Part shown: one piece after another, positions 7,580 through 17,003 of the stretch
How positions within the stretch are numbered: the stretch's first letter is position 1
Layout of the letters: the number at the start of each line of letters is the position of its first letter
Source: Streptomyces lasiicapitis
GTDB lineage: Bacteria > Actinomycetota > Actinomycetes > Streptomycetales > Streptomycetaceae
Reading direction: 5' to 3'
Assembly (NCBI RefSeq): GCF_014646335.1
Contig: NZ_BMNG01000003.1
Location: 124,001-188,000, forward strand
Length of the DNA stretch: 64,000 bases
Notes under the pieces: model-generated
What the model saw: only the letters and a program-made list of their open reading frames with translations
Told to the model about the DNA's origin: nothing
Database searches by the model: none
Translations under genes and position numbers: made by a program

Positions 7580-9703
7580 GTGACCGCCGAGACGTCCGTG
7601 CCGTCCACAGCGTTGCTGACCGGAGCAGACCGTGACGGTTCCAACTACACCGCGCGGCACCTGCTCGTCCTGGAGGGACTCGAGGCCGTCCGCAAGCGTC
7701 CGGGCATGTACATCGGGTCGACGGACAGCCGTGGCCTGATGCACTGCCTCTGGGAGATCATCGACAACTCAGTCGACGAGGCCCTGGGCGGGTACTGCGA
7801 CCACATTGAGGTCATCCTCCACGACGACGCCTCCGTAGAGGTCCGCGACAACGGCCGGGGCATCCCGGTCGACGTCGAGCCGAAGACCGGGCTCTCCGGA
7901 GTCGAGGTCGTCATGACCAAGCTGCACGCGGGCGGAAAGTTCGGCGGCGGCTCGTACGCGGCCTCCGGCGGCCTGCACGGCGTGGGCGCCTCCGTGGTGA
8001 ACGCCCTGTCGGCCCGCCTCGACGTGGAGGTGGACCGCGCCGGGCACACGCACGCCATCAGTTTCCGCCGCGGCGTCCCCGGTGCCTTCGCGAAGGACGG
8101 CCCGGACGCCTCGTTCGACCCGGCGGCGCGGCTGAGCAAGGTCAAGAAGGTCCCGAAGACCCGCACCGGCACCCGCGTGCGCTACTGGGCCGACCGCCAG
8201 ATCTTCCTCAAGGACGCCAAGCTCAGCCTGGAGAACCTGCACCAGCGCGCCCGCCAGACGGCCTTCCTCGTGCCCGGGCTGACCATCGTCGTGCGCGACG
8301 AGTTCGGCCTCGGCGAGGGCGGCACGAAGGGCGAGGAATCCTTCCGCTTCGACGGCGGCATCAGCGAATTCTGTGAGTACCTGGCACAGGACAAGGCCGT
8401 CTGCGACATCCTCCGCTTCTCCGGCCAGGGCACCTTCAAGGAGACGGTGCCGGTCCTCGACGAGCACGGCCAGATGACGCCCACCGAAGTCACGCGCGAG
8501 CTGGGCGTCGACGTCGCACTCCGCTGGGGCACCGGCTACGACACGACGCTCAAGTCCTTCGTCAACATCATCGCCACGCCCAAGGGCGGCACGCACGTGA
8601 CCGGCTTCGAGCGGTCGCTCACGAAGACGGTGAATGAAGCGCTGCGCCTGCAGAAGGTCCTGCGCGTCGCCGAGGACGACGTCGTCAAGGACGACGCCCT
8701 GGAAGGCCTCACAGCCGTCGTCACCGTGCGTCTCGCGGAGCCGCAGTTCGAGGGCCAGACCAAGGAAGTCCTCGGTACGTCGGCGGCGAACCGCATCGTC
8801 GCCAATGTCGTCGCCAAGGAACTCAAGGCGTTCCTGACCTCCACCAAGCGGGACGCCAAGGCGCAGGCCCGCGCGGTCATGGACAAGATCGTCGCCGCGG
8901 CCCGCACCCGCATCGCCGCCCGCCAGCACAAGGACGCCCAGCGCCGCAAGACGGCGCTGGAGTCCTCCTCGCTGCCGGCGAAGCTCGCCGACTGCCGCAG
9001 TGACGACGTGGACCGCAGCGAGCTGTTCATCGTTGAGGGAGACTCCGCGCTCGGCACCGCCAAGCTCGCCCGGAACTCCGAGTTCCAGGCGCTCCTGCCG
9101 ATCCGCGGCAAGATCCTCAACGTCCAGAAGGCCTCGGTCTCGGACATGCTCAAGAACGCCGAGTGCGGCGCGATCATCCAGGTCATAGGAGCTGGGTCCG
9201 GCCGGACCTTCGACATCGACGCGGCCCGCTACGGCAAGATCATTCTGCTGGTCGACGCCGATGTCGACGGCGCGCACATCCGCATCCTGCTGCTCACGCT
9301 CTTCCAGCGCTACATGCGGCCCATGGTCGAGGCGGGCCGTGTGTTCGCCGCCGTGCCGCCGCTGCACCGGATCGAGCTGATCCAGCCCAAGAAGGGCCAG
9401 GACAAGTACGTCTACACGTACTCGGACCGCGAACTGCGCGACACCCTGCTCGAGTTCGAGCGCAAGGGCGTGCGCTTCAAGGACTCGATCCAGCGGTACA
9501 AGGGCCTGGGCGAGATGGACGCCGACCAGCTTGCCGAGACGACGATGGACCCGCGGTATCGCACGCTGCGCCGGATCAACATCTCCGACCTCGATTCGGC
9601 CGAGCAGGTCTTCGATCTGCTGATGGGCAACGAGGTCGCGCCGCGCAAGGAGTTCATCACCAGCTCGGCGGCGACGCTGGACCGCTCGCGCATCGACGCG
9701 TGA
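7580..9703 (+). CDS. parE: DNA topoisomerase IV subunit B (ParE / GyrB-like)
   Basis: 707 residues from GTG 7580, with GAGGAG 8 nt upstream. The GHKL ATPase motifs are present: IDNSVDEALGG, DNGRGIPVD and GGLHGVGASVVNALS. The Toprim domain follows with the metal-binding EGDSALG and LVDADVDGAHI, and the C-terminal YKGLGEMDADQLAETTMDP is typical of the family. It is the partner of the ParC-type subunit at 23334-25787, so the pair is assigned as topoisomerase IV, which decatenates chromosomes. A true gyrB would normally sit next to gyrA near oriC, which is not in this window. The gene is monocistronic with a terminator. Confidence 0.93.
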   Translation: MTAETSVPSTALLTGADRDGSNYTARHLLVLEGLEAVRKRPGMYIGSTDSRGLMHCLWEIIDNSVDEALGGYCDHIEVILHDDASVEVRDNGRGIPVDVEPKTGLSGVEVVMTKLHAGGKFGGGSYAASGGLHGVGASVVNALSARLDVEVDRAGHTHAISFRRGVPGAFAKDGPDASFDPAARLSKVKKVPKTRTGTRVRYWADRQIFLKDAKLSLENLHQRARQTAFLVPGLTIVVRDEFGLGEGGTKGEESFRFDGGISEFCEYLAQDKAVCDILRFSGQGTFKETVPVLDEHGQMTPTEVTRELGVDVALRWGTGYDTTLKSFVNIIATPKGGTHVTGFERSLTKTVNEALRLQKVLRVAEDDVVKDDALEGLTAVVTVRLAEPQFEGQTKEVLGTSAANRIVANVVAKELKAFLTSTKRDAKAQARAVMDKIVAAARTRIAARQHKDAQRRKTALESSSLPAKLADCRSDDVDRSELFIVEGDSALGTAKLARNSEFQALLPIRGKILNVQKASVSDMLKNAECGAIIQVIGAGSGRTFDIDAARYGKIILLVDADVDGAHIRILLLTLFQRYMRPMVEAGRVFAAVPPLHRIELIQPKKGQDKYVYTYSDRELRDTLLEFERKGVRFKDSIQRYKGLGEMDADQLAETTMDPRYRTLRRINISDLDSAEQVFDLLMGNEVAPRKEFITSSAATLDRSRIDA

Positions 9704-9728
9704 GGTCTCTGCCGACCGGCTGAGGGAC

Positions 9729-9759
9729 AGGCCCCTGCGCAAGTCTTCGCAGGGGCCTT
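9729..9759 (+). terminator. parE terminator
   Basis: AGGCCCCTGCG (9729-9739) pairs with CGCAGGGGCCT (9748-9758), an 11-bp stem about 26 nt downstream of the parE stop. Confidence 0.85.
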
Positions 9760-9790
9760 CCCGACGCCCATGAACGGCACCTGGTGCTAG

Positions 9791-9836
9791 GTCTCCACCC
9801 GTGGGTGGAGACACTCCGTCCACCCATGATCCACCC
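9791..9836 (+). promoter_or_regulatory. Palindrome plus repeated TCCACCC boxes
   Basis: GTCTCCACCC (9791-9800) and GGGTGGAGAC (9803-9812) form a 10-bp perfect inverted repeat with a 2-base centre. Two more direct TCCACCC copies follow at 9819-9825 and 9830-9836, exactly 11 bp apart. The cluster sits about 80 bp upstream of a DUF1453/two-component gene set and is a candidate autoregulatory operator. Confidence 0.5.
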
Positions 9837-9918
9837 TCGCTCCGATCCTCTGACCAGCCCGGTTCCGTAGCGTCGAAGGCGTCGTACTTCTCGTCCGCGC
9901 ACGCCATCGGAGGCCGTG

Positions 9919-10407
9919 ATGCCCGGGTTCGCCAACGCGCTGTTGATCTTCGCCGCAGTCGCCCTCGTCGTCGTGCGCCAGACGCAGCCCCAGCGCATGG
10001 AAGGCTCCAAGCGCTGGTGGCTGGTGCCGGCGGTGCTTGCCTACTTCGGTGTGAAGGATGCAGGTCTCATAGACACCCACCACGAGATCGGTTCGATCGC
10101 GCTGCTCGCCGGCGAGATCCTCGTGGGGCTCCTGATCGGCGCCGCCTGGGCTCGCACCAGCCGCGTCTGGACCGAGCAGGACGGCTCCGTGTGGACCCGA
10201 GGCACCAAAGCCACGGCGGCCGTGTGGGCCGTCGGCATAGCCGCCCGGCTCGGACTCATGGGCATAGGCCTGCTCATCGGCATCCACCAGGGCGCGGGAG
10301 CCCTGCTGCTGGCCTTCGCCGCGTCGCTGCTGGTGCGCGCGGGCCTCCTGGAGCTCCGCGCCCAGACTCTGCGCCCGGCGAAGGCATTCCCGGGCGTCGT
10401 ACGGTGA
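9919..10407 (+). CDS. DUF1453-like integral membrane protein
   Basis: 162 residues with about four hydrophobic segments: N-terminal FANALLIFAAVALVVV, then WWLVPAVLAYFGV, IALLAGEILVGLLIG, and paired segments near AVGIAARLGLMGIGLLIGI and GALLLAFAASLLV. ATG 9919 is preferred over the overlapping GTG 9916 because GGAGG (9909-9913) then lies 5 nt upstream. The gene runs into the sensor kinase gene 42 nt downstream, so the three genes probably form an operon. A membrane protein next to a LiaS-like kinase may act as its accessory or target. This is an inference; no function is known. Confidence 0.75.
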   Translation: MPGFANALLIFAAVALVVVRQTQPQRMEGSKRWWLVPAVLAYFGVKDAGLIDTHHEIGSIALLAGEILVGLLIGAAWARTSRVWTEQDGSVWTRGTKATAAVWAVGIAARLGLMGIGLLIGIHQGAGALLLAFAASLLVRAGLLELRAQTLRPAKAFPGVVR

Positions 10408-10449
10408 CAAGGTGCCCGCAATGTCCGGGCCGACCGGAAAGGGGCCCGC

Positions 10450-11598
10450 GTGACGCGTGATGACTGGCTGCGCTGGCCCTCACGGGAGGCTCTCGCCAGC
10501 GAGAGGATGACGCGCCCCCGACGGCTGCTGAGCTGGCTCGTGCGCGCGGTGTTCATCGGCCTGCTGCTCTGGAGCACCCTCTTCCGCGGAGGGATCCCGG
10601 GCTGGCGGGTCGCCCTGGGAGTGGGCCTGATCGGCATCTGCGCGGCAGCCCTGGTGGCGTACTTCCGGGCGACGCTGGAGCAGCGACTGCGGCCGTCGCT
10701 GGCGTCACTGGGGCTCGTCCTGGTGGTGGCGTTCGTGGCCCACGCGACCGGGTTCGAGCTCCCCGCGGTGGTGCTCTGGTGTGCCGCCGCCGTCATGGCA
10801 CTGGAGCGGCTGCCCTTGGCCGCGGCCGTGATCGCCGCCACGACGTCACTCACGGCCTTCGCCCTGGTCAACGAGGACCCCTGGACCACGACAGCGGCCA
10901 TCACCGCCGGGCTCGCCCTCGCCGGATACGTCCTGCGGCTGGACGCGGAGGCCCGGGGCAACGCCCAGCGACTGCTCGCCCAGGAGCGGGCGGCGCGGGC
11001 CGCCGAGGCCGAGTCGGCCGCGCTGGACGAGAGGGCAAGGATCGCCCGGGAGATCCACGACGTGCTGGCGCACAGCCTGTCCGCACAGCTCGTCCACCTG
11101 GAGGCGGCCCGGCTGCTGATCGAGGGCGGCGCTGACCGGGGGCAGATCCTCGGGCGGGTGGTGGCGGCGCGGTCGATGGCTTCGGAGGGGCTGGCCGAGA
11201 CCCGGCAGGCACTGTCCGCGTTGCGTGGGGAGATGACGCCGGTCGAGGACTTCCTCCGGGAGCTGGTCGCGTCGGACGGGGCTTCGGTGGCGGTCGCCGG
11301 GGAGCGGCGGGTGCTGAGCGCGGAGGCGTCCCAGGCGGTGCGCAGGGTGGCGCAGGAGGCCCTGACGAATGTGCGCAAGCACGCCCGGGGGGCCAAGGTG
11401 ACGGTGCTCTTCGAGTACGGGGAGGGGGAAGTGACGCTGGACGTGCGGGATTCGGGAGGGTCGGCGGGCGAACTCGCCACCTCCGGAGCCGGGTACGGTC
11501 TGCTGGGCATGAGGGAGCGCGCCGAACTGCTGGGCGGCTCGCTGGAGGCAGGACCGGAGGAGGCAGGCTTCGTGGTGCGGCTGAAGGTGCCGGGATGA
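10450..11598 (+). CDS. Sensor histidine kinase, LuxR-partner type (HisKA_3)
   Basis: 382 residues. The N-terminal ~165 residues hold several membrane segments with little extracellular domain. The DHp helix carries the phospho-acceptor His203 in REIHDVLAHSLSAQLVHLEAAR, the HisKA_3 pattern. The HATPase domain has the N-box EALTNVRKHA and the G-box GSGYGLLGMRERAELLGG-like sequence. GTG start after GAAAGGGG. It overlaps the response regulator by 4 nt, so the two are translated together. The signal is unknown. Confidence 0.9.
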   Translation: MTRDDWLRWPSREALASERMTRPRRLLSWLVRAVFIGLLLWSTLFRGGIPGWRVALGVGLIGICAAALVAYFRATLEQRLRPSLASLGLVLVVAFVAHATGFELPAVVLWCAAAVMALERLPLAAAVIAATTSLTAFALVNEDPWTTTAAITAGLALAGYVLRLDAEARGNAQRLLAQERAARAAEAESAALDERARIAREIHDVLAHSLSAQLVHLEAARLLIEGGADRGQILGRVVAARSMASEGLAETRQALSALRGEMTPVEDFLRELVASDGASVAVAGERRVLSAEASQAVRRVAQEALTNVRKHARGAKVTVLFEYGEGEVTLDVRDSGGSAGELATSGAGYGLLGMRERAELLGGSLEAGPEEAGFVVRLKVPG

Positions 11599-12296
11599 CG
11601 GTGGACGGCGGGCATCGAAGTGGCCGGGCGCCCGCGCGTGTGGTCGTGGTCGACGACCAGACCGTGGTGCGTGAGGGGATCGTGATGCTCCTGGGGCTTC
11701 TGCCGGGCATCGAGGTCGTCGGCTCCGGGGGTGACGGCGAGGAGGCGGTGCGGCTCGTCGCCGAACTCGCGCCGGACGTGGTCCTGATGGACCTGCGGAT
11801 GCCGCGCTGCGACGGGGCGGAGGCCACGCGGAGGATCCGTGCGGACTATCCGGGCACGCAGGTCGTGGTGCTCACCACGTACGCCGACGACGAGTCGCTG
11901 TTTCCGGCGCTGAGAGCGGGGGCGCGGGGGTATCTCACCAAGGACGCGGGCGGTGACGAGATCGTGCGGGCCGTCCACGACGTGCTCTCGGGGGACGCGG
12001 GGCTCTCGCCGAGGATCCAGCGGCGCCTGCTCGAGCGGCTGTCGGAACCGGAACCGGCGGGGCACGCGGCGGAGCCGCCCGACGGACTGACCCTCCGGGA
12101 GACCGAGGTGGTGGCCTTGATCGCGGAGGGGATGACGAACCAGGAGATCGCGCGGGCGCTGCATGTCTCCACCGCCACGGTGAAGACCCACATCAACAAC
12201 CTCTTCGCCAAGGCGGGCCTCAAGGACCGTGCGCAGGCGGTGCGTTACGCCTACCGGCACGGTCTCGCGCAGCCGCCGGGGAGAAAGCGCGGGTGA
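11595..12296 (+). CDS. NarL/LuxR-family response regulator
   Basis: 233 residues. The receiver domain has the acidic pair DD (20-21), phosphorylatable Asp66 in VVLMDLRMP, and the conserved Thr and Lys (VLTTYADD, YLTKDAGGDE). The C-terminal LuxR helix-turn-helix is TLRETEVVALIAEGMTNQEIARAL followed by STATVKTHINNLFAK. ATG overlaps the kinase stop in an ATGA. It is the cognate regulator of the kinase at 10450 and a natural candidate to bind the TCCACCC cluster upstream of the operon (inference). Confidence 0.92.
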   Translation: MTVDGGHRSGRAPARVVVVDDQTVVREGIVMLLGLLPGIEVVGSGGDGEEAVRLVAELAPDVVLMDLRMPRCDGAEATRRIRADYPGTQVVVLTTYADDESLFPALRAGARGYLTKDAGGDEIVRAVHDVLSGDAGLSPRIQRRLLERLSEPEPAGHAAEPPDGLTLRETEVVALIAEGMTNQEIARALHVSTATVKTHINNLFAKAGLKDRAQAVRYAYRHGLAQPPGRKRG

Positions 12297-12409
12297 GGAC
12301 GTTCCTTCACCTGATGGGGTGAAGAGCGGGGAGAGGAGAGTCAGGGATCTTCCCGAACTGCCCATCCTTGGGCACGCGGCCGGATGAGGCCGCGGACAAG
12401 GAGAGTTCG

Positions 12410-12922
12410 GTGGAGAAGCACGACGGCCGCGATGCCGGGCAGATCCGGGCCGGTGATCTGAAGGATCCGTGGTACGACGAGCTGGCCTCCGGCTGGGGCG
12501 AGCTGGACGGCACGGGCACACCGACGGCGCCCGCCGTTCCCGCGCAGGTCGCCCCGCCGGAGCGGAGCGCGGCTGACATCTATCTGGAAGTGCAGGCGAG
12601 CGCCGCCTTCCAGGAAGTGCGCCGCCGCTACCGAAGGTTTGTGATCCCCGCGGTGGCCGCCTTCTTCACCTGGTACGTGGCGTATGTGGTGACCGCGACG
12701 GCGGCGCCGGGGCTGATGGCGCGGCCGGTCAGCGGAGCGGTGAATGTCGCGATGGTCGCGGGGCTCGCGCAGTTTGCCACAACGTTCCTGCTGACCTGGG
12801 CGTATGCGCGGCACGCCCGGCTGCGGCGGGATCGAGCGGCACTTGACCTGCGCTGGACCGTCTTCGAGCAGAAACGGGAGCAGGAGCGGAAACGCGAGCG
12901 GGAGCAGGGGGCCGAGTGGTGA
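12410..12922 (+). CDS. DUF485 membrane protein (symporter partner)
   Basis: 170 residues from GTG 12410, with AAGGAG 6 nt upstream. The family core begins at SAAFQEVRRRYRRFVIPAVAAFF and has two membrane helices (VIPAVAAFFTWYVAYVVT and VAMVAGLAQFATTFLLTWAYA), then a charged Arg/Glu-rich tail. DUF485 proteins (YjcH type) are encoded directly before acetate/solute:sodium symporters; here the stop overlaps the symporter start. It is probably a small accessory subunit of that transporter. Confidence 0.85.
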   Translation: MEKHDGRDAGQIRAGDLKDPWYDELASGWGELDGTGTPTAPAVPAQVAPPERSAADIYLEVQASAAFQEVRRRYRRFVIPAVAAFFTWYVAYVVTATAAPGLMARPVSGAVNVAMVAGLAQFATTFLLTWAYARHARLRRDRAALDLRWTVFEQKREQERKREREQGAEW

Positions 12923-14511
12923 CGGGTGACCACCAGACCCTGGCGCTGGTCCTGTTCGGCGTGTTCGTGGCGGTCACCCTCGCGATCACGACGTATGTGA
13001 GCCGCAACCGGCAGGGTTCGGCGGAGGAGTTCTACGCGGGCGGACGGCTGTTCTCGCCCATGGAGAATGGTTTTGCCATCGCGGGCGACTACATGTCCGC
13101 CGCCTCGTTCCTCGGCATCTCCGGGCTGATCGCGCTCTACGGATACGACGGCCTGCTCTACTCGGTGGGCTTCCTCGTGGCCTGGCTCGTCGTGCTGTTC
13201 CTGGTGGCCGAACTGGTACGCAACTGCGGCCGGTTCACGCTCGCCGACGTGGTCGCGGCCCGGATGCGCGAGCGCCCGGTGCGGATCGCCGCGGGAACTT
13301 CCTCGGTGACCGTGTCCGTTCTCTATCTGGTGGCGCAGATGGTGGGGGCGGGCTCACTGGTCGCGCTGCTGCTCGGCGGGACGAGCGAGGCGGCGCAGGC
13401 GTGGACGGTGATCGGCGTCGGCGCGCTCATGGTCATCTATGTGTCGATGGGAGGGATGCGGGCCACCACGTGGATCCAGATCGTCAAGGCGGTCCTGCTG
13501 ATGGCCGGGGCGATCGCGTTGACCGTCCTGGTGCTGATGCGGTTCCACGGCGACTTCGACCAGCTGCTGCGCACAGCTGCCGACCGCAGTGGGCACGGCG
13601 AACAGTTCCTCGCGCCCGGGCTGAAGTACGGCGGGGACTGGACCGCGCGGTTCGACTTCATCAGCCTCGGCCTCGCGCTGGTGCTCGGCACGGCCGGGCT
13701 GCCGCACATCCTGTCGCGCTTCTACACCGTGCCGACCGCACGCGCCGCCCGCCGTTCGGTCGTCTGGTCCATCGGTCTCATCGGCAGCTTCTACTTGATG
13801 ACGATCGTGCTCGGCTTCGGTGCGGCGGCCATCGTCGGGACCGACGCGGTGCGGGGCTCGAACGCCGCGGGGAACACGGCGGTTCCGCTGCTCGCGCTCG
13901 ATCTGGGAGGCGGTGCGGACTCCACCGGCGGAACGGTTCTCTTCGCCGTCGTGGCCGCCGTCGCGTTCGCCACGATCCTCGCCGTGGTCGCCGGAATCAC
14001 ACTCGCCTCGTCCGCGTCCGTGGCCCACGACCTCTACGCCTCGCTGCGGCGCAAGCACGCGAAGCAGCGCAGCGAGGTCGCGGTGGCACGGGTCGCGGCG
14101 GCGGGAATCGGCGCGGTCGCGATCGGGCTCGGTTTGGTCGCCCGTGACCTCAACGTCGCGTTCCTCGTGGGTCTCGCGTTCGCGGTCGCCGCCTCGGCCA
14201 ACCTTCCGGCGCTGCTCTACTCGCTGTTCTGGCGGCGGTTCACCACCCGGGGCGCCGTCTGGTCGGTGTACGGCGGGCTGCTGCCCGCGCTGGTGCTCGT
14301 GGCGCTGTCGCCCGTGGTCTCCGGCAGCGCGGGCTCGCTCTTCCCCGGCGTGGACTTCCAGTACTTCCCGCTGGAGAACCCCGGGCTCGTCTCGATCCCG
14401 CTGGGCTTCCTCGCCGGATGGTTCGGCACGGTCATCTCACCGGACCGCGCGGACGCGGCCAAGCACGCGGAGACAGAGGTGCGTTCGCTCACAGGAGCCG
14501 GTGCCGCGTAG
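12919..14511 (+). CDS. Solute:sodium symporter (ActP/MctP-like, SSS family)
   Basis: About 530 residues with 13 predicted hydrophobic segments. Diagnostic sequences are NRQGSAEEFYAGGR, NGFAIAGDYMSAASFLGISGL, GGMRATTWIQIVKA and LGTAGLPHILSRFYTV, as in the acetate/monocarboxylate branch of the SSS family. Two GTG codons are possible (12916 and 12919); 12919 makes the usual GTGA overlap with the DUF485 stop. It likely imports acetate or another short carboxylate with Na+. It lies between two two-component systems, the second of the CitA type, which suggests carboxylate-dependent control. Confidence 0.9.
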   Translation: MTGDHQTLALVLFGVFVAVTLAITTYVSRNRQGSAEEFYAGGRLFSPMENGFAIAGDYMSAASFLGISGLIALYGYDGLLYSVGFLVAWLVVLFLVAELVRNCGRFTLADVVAARMRERPVRIAAGTSSVTVSVLYLVAQMVGAGSLVALLLGGTSEAAQAWTVIGVGALMVIYVSMGGMRATTWIQIVKAVLLMAGAIALTVLVLMRFHGDFDQLLRTAADRSGHGEQFLAPGLKYGGDWTARFDFISLGLALVLGTAGLPHILSRFYTVPTARAARRSVVWSIGLIGSFYLMTIVLGFGAAAIVGTDAVRGSNAAGNTAVPLLALDLGGGADSTGGTVLFAVVAAVAFATILAVVAGITLASSASVAHDLYASLRRKHAKQRSEVAVARVAAAGIGAVAIGLGLVARDLNVAFLVGLAFAVAASANLPALLYSLFWRRFTTRGAVWSVYGGLLPALVLVALSPVVSGSAGSLFPGVDFQYFPLENPGLVSIPLGFLAGWFGTVISPDRADAAKHAETEVRSLTGAGAA

Positions 14512-14515
14512 CCGG

Positions 14516-15193
14516 TCAGAGGGCGGACGACCACTCGTAGCGGTGCTCGGGTCGGCCCGTGTCGCCGTACTTCAGGCTCAGCCGTACCCGGCCAGTACGC
14601 TCCAGAAGCTTCAGGTAGCGCTGTGCGGTCTGCCGGCTCAGCCGGGTGCGCTCCGCCAACTCCTGGGCCGAGATCGGCCCTTCAGCGGCCATCAGGGCCC
14701 TGCGGACCAGCTCCGCCGTCGTGGGGGAGTGCCCCTTCGGCAGCTCAGGCGTCGGCGTGGCCGAGAGCGCGCCGAAAATGCGGTCGACCTCCGCCTGCTC
14801 CGCCTCACCACCGCCGTCGAGGGTGCGGCGCAGCGTCGCGTACGCGTCGAGCTTGGCGCGAAGTCCCGCGTACGAGAAGGGCTTGACCAGGTACTGCAGC
14901 GCGCCGTGACGCATCGCGGCCTGCACCGTGGCGACGTCGCGCGCCGCCGTCACCATGATCACGTCGGTCTGGTGGCCGCGCTCACGCAGGGAGCGGACCA
15001 CAGCGAGGCCGGTCTCGTCCGGCAGATAGTGGTCGAGCAGCACCAGATCGACGGGCAGCTCCTCGACGAGTCGCAGCGCCTCGGCGGCGTTGTGCGCGCG
15101 CCCGGCCACCCGGAAGCCGGGGACCTTCTCCACGTAGGCCGCGTTGACGTCCGCCACGCGCATGTCGTCGTCCACGACCAGTACTTCGATCAT
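14516..15193 (-). CDS. CitB/DcuR-type response regulator
   Basis: 225 residues. Receiver domain with acidic residues D8-D10, phospho-acceptor Asp54 in LVLLDHYLPDETG and the Lys in YLVKPFSYAGLR. The C-terminal domain is a winged-helix type (ISAQELAERTRLSRQTAQRYLKLLERTGRV), typical of CitB/DcuR regulators. It is downstream of and overlaps its kinase by 4 nt (ATGA) and converges on the symporter gene, with only 4 nt between the two stops. It probably controls the symporter or a related transport gene. Confidence 0.9.
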   Translation of the reverse strand: MIEVLVVDDDMRVADVNAAYVEKVPGFRVAGRAHNAAEALRLVEELPVDLVLLDHYLPDETGLAVVRSLRERGHQTDVIMVTAARDVATVQAAMRHGALQYLVKPFSYAGLRAKLDAYATLRRTLDGGGEAEQAEVDRIFGALSATPTPELPKGHSPTTAELVRRALMAAEGPISAQELAERTRLSRQTAQRYLKLLERTGRVRLSLKYGDTGRPEHRYEWSSAL

Positions 15194-16860
15194 CGTGTCT
15201 CCTCCGTGGCGACCGGTCGGGGCTCCGCGAGCCCTTCGGGCAGTACGACGGTGAACTCGGCGCCGCCGCCGGGCGCCTCGCAGACCCGCACGCTGCCGCC
15301 CTGCCGCTCGGCGAGCCTGCGCACCAGGGCGAGCCCGATGCCCCGCTTCCCATGAGCCGGCGGCTCCTTGGTGGTCCAGCCCTCCGTGAAGACCGACTCA
15401 CGCCGGTCCTCCGGCACACCAGGGCCCGTGTCACGTACCCGAAGGACAACCGTGCGCCCCTCTGGACCCTCGGTACGCAAAACGACCTCTACGCGCGCGT
15501 GCCCGACGCCAGCGGGTCCCGCGCGCAGGCCCGTGGCGGCGTCCAGGGCGTTGTCGACGAGGTTGCCGACGATCGTGACGAGGCCGCCGGGGTCGACGAG
15601 CCGGTCGGGCAGAGCGGTCTCTTCGGAGACGGCCAGGGTCACACCGCGCTCCGCGGCGACGGTCGCCTTGCCGACCAGCAGGGCCGACAGGAGCGGATCG
15701 TGGATCTTCTCGGTGATCTGCTCGGCGGTCACCCGGTGCGCGCCCGCCACTTCGCCGACGAACTCCGCGGCCTCCTCGTACATCTCCAGTTCGAGGAGGC
15801 CGAGCAGTGTGTGCATGCGGTTGGCGTGCTCGTGGTCCTGGGCGCGCAGGGCGTCGATGAGGCCGCGTGTGGAGTCGAGTTCGCGGCCGAGTTGTTCCAG
15901 CTCGGTGCGGTCGCGGAGGGTGGCGACGGCGCCGCCGTCGTCGGTGGGCATGCGGTTGGCGACCAGGACGCGTTGGCCGCGCACGGTCAGCAGGTCCGTG
16001 CCGGTGACACGGCCCGAGAGGACGTCGGCGGTGCGGCCCTCGCCGAGCGCGGCCTCCAGGGGCTGCCCGATCGCCCCCGCGCCGAGGCCCAGGAGCCGCT
16101 GCGCCTCGTCGTTGAGCAGCCGTATCCGGCCGCCGCGGTCCAGGGCCACGACGCCCTCACGGATGCCGTGCAGCATCGCCTCGCGCTCCGCGAGCAGCGC
16201 CGAGATGTCGGAGAACGCGAGATCCCGCGTCTGGCGGTGCACCCTGCGGGAGATCAGGTAGGCGGCGAGCGCGCCGACGGCGAGTGCCCCGCCCGCGTAC
16301 GCGAAGAGGCTCGGGATCGTATGGATCAGCCGGGCGCGCACGCTGTCGTACTCGATGCCTACGGAGACGGCGCCCACGATCGTCCCGCCGGCGTCACGCA
16401 ACGGCACCTTCCCGCGCGCGGAGCGGCCGAGCGTACCGTTGTCGATCTCCATGACGTCGCGGCCCGCGAGGGCGTCGCTGGGGTCGGTCGAGACGACCCT
16501 GCCGACCTCGTCGCGGTCGGTGTGCGACCAACGCACACCCTCCTTGTTCATGATCACGACGTACTCGGCGCCGCTGGCCTTCCGGATCCGCTCGGCCGCG
16601 GACTGCACAGGCCCGTCGGCCGTCGGGTGCGAGGAGCGCAGATCCTGGGCGATCCGCGGCTGCGCCGCCGTGGTCTGCGCGATGGCGAGGGCCCGGCGCA
16701 TCGCCTGGTCGTCGAGTTGGTCGCTGAGGGGCGCGAGGAAGAGTCCGGTGGCGAGCACGGCCACCCCGGCGGCGATCGCCACCTGCATCAGGAGCACCTG
16801 CGAGAAGACGCGCCGCGGCAGGCCGAGGCGCAGACGTCGGGCAGGGGGAGTGGGGCTCAT
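15190..16860 (-). CDS. CitA/DcuS-type sensor histidine kinase
   Basis: 556 residues. Order of parts: N-terminal membrane helix (FSQVLLMQVAIAAGVAVLATGLF), an extracytoplasmic single-Cache/CitA-type domain (~45-180, ending GTIVGAVSVGIEYDSVRARL), a second helix (LFAYAGGALAVGALAAYL), a PAS domain with AMLHGIREGVVALDR, a short DHp with the HEHANRMHTLLGLLEL phospho-acceptor region, and an HATPase with NLVDNALDAA and GIGLALVRRLAERQGGS. CitA-like kinases sense citrate or C4-dicarboxylates outside the cell. The domain order and the nearby symporter and citrate synthases make a carboxylate ligand likely; the exact one is not readable. Confidence 0.92.
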   Translation of the reverse strand: MSPTPPARRLRLGLPRRVFSQVLLMQVAIAAGVAVLATGLFLAPLSDQLDDQAMRRALAIAQTTAAQPRIAQDLRSSHPTADGPVQSAAERIRKASGAEYVVIMNKEGVRWSHTDRDEVGRVVSTDPSDALAGRDVMEIDNGTLGRSARGKVPLRDAGGTIVGAVSVGIEYDSVRARLIHTIPSLFAYAGGALAVGALAAYLISRRVHRQTRDLAFSDISALLAEREAMLHGIREGVVALDRGGRIRLLNDEAQRLLGLGAGAIGQPLEAALGEGRTADVLSGRVTGTDLLTVRGQRVLVANRMPTDDGGAVATLRDRTELEQLGRELDSTRGLIDALRAQDHEHANRMHTLLGLLELEMYEEAAEFVGEVAGAHRVTAEQITEKIHDPLLSALLVGKATVAAERGVTLAVSEETALPDRLVDPGGLVTIVGNLVDNALDAATGLRAGPAGVGHARVEVVLRTEGPEGRTVVLRVRDTGPGVPEDRRESVFTEGWTTKEPPAHGKRGIGLALVRRLAERQGGSVRVCEAPGGGAEFTVVLPEGLAEPRPVATEETR

Positions 16861-17003
16861 GCGTACGAACGGTACGGCGGCGGGTGGGCTACTCCGAAGT
16901 CAGTGTGGCGTGTATCTCCTGGTGGAGCGTGGTTCCTCGGTGCTGGTGCTGGTGCTGGTGGCCGGGCCGTGCTGTGACTGTGCACGTGCGGGGCTGTGGG
17001 GCC

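Noticed and set aside
16935..16965. Repeated GGTGCT units
   Set aside because: A simple sequence repeat in a short intergenic stretch; no feature or conserved function can be tied to it.
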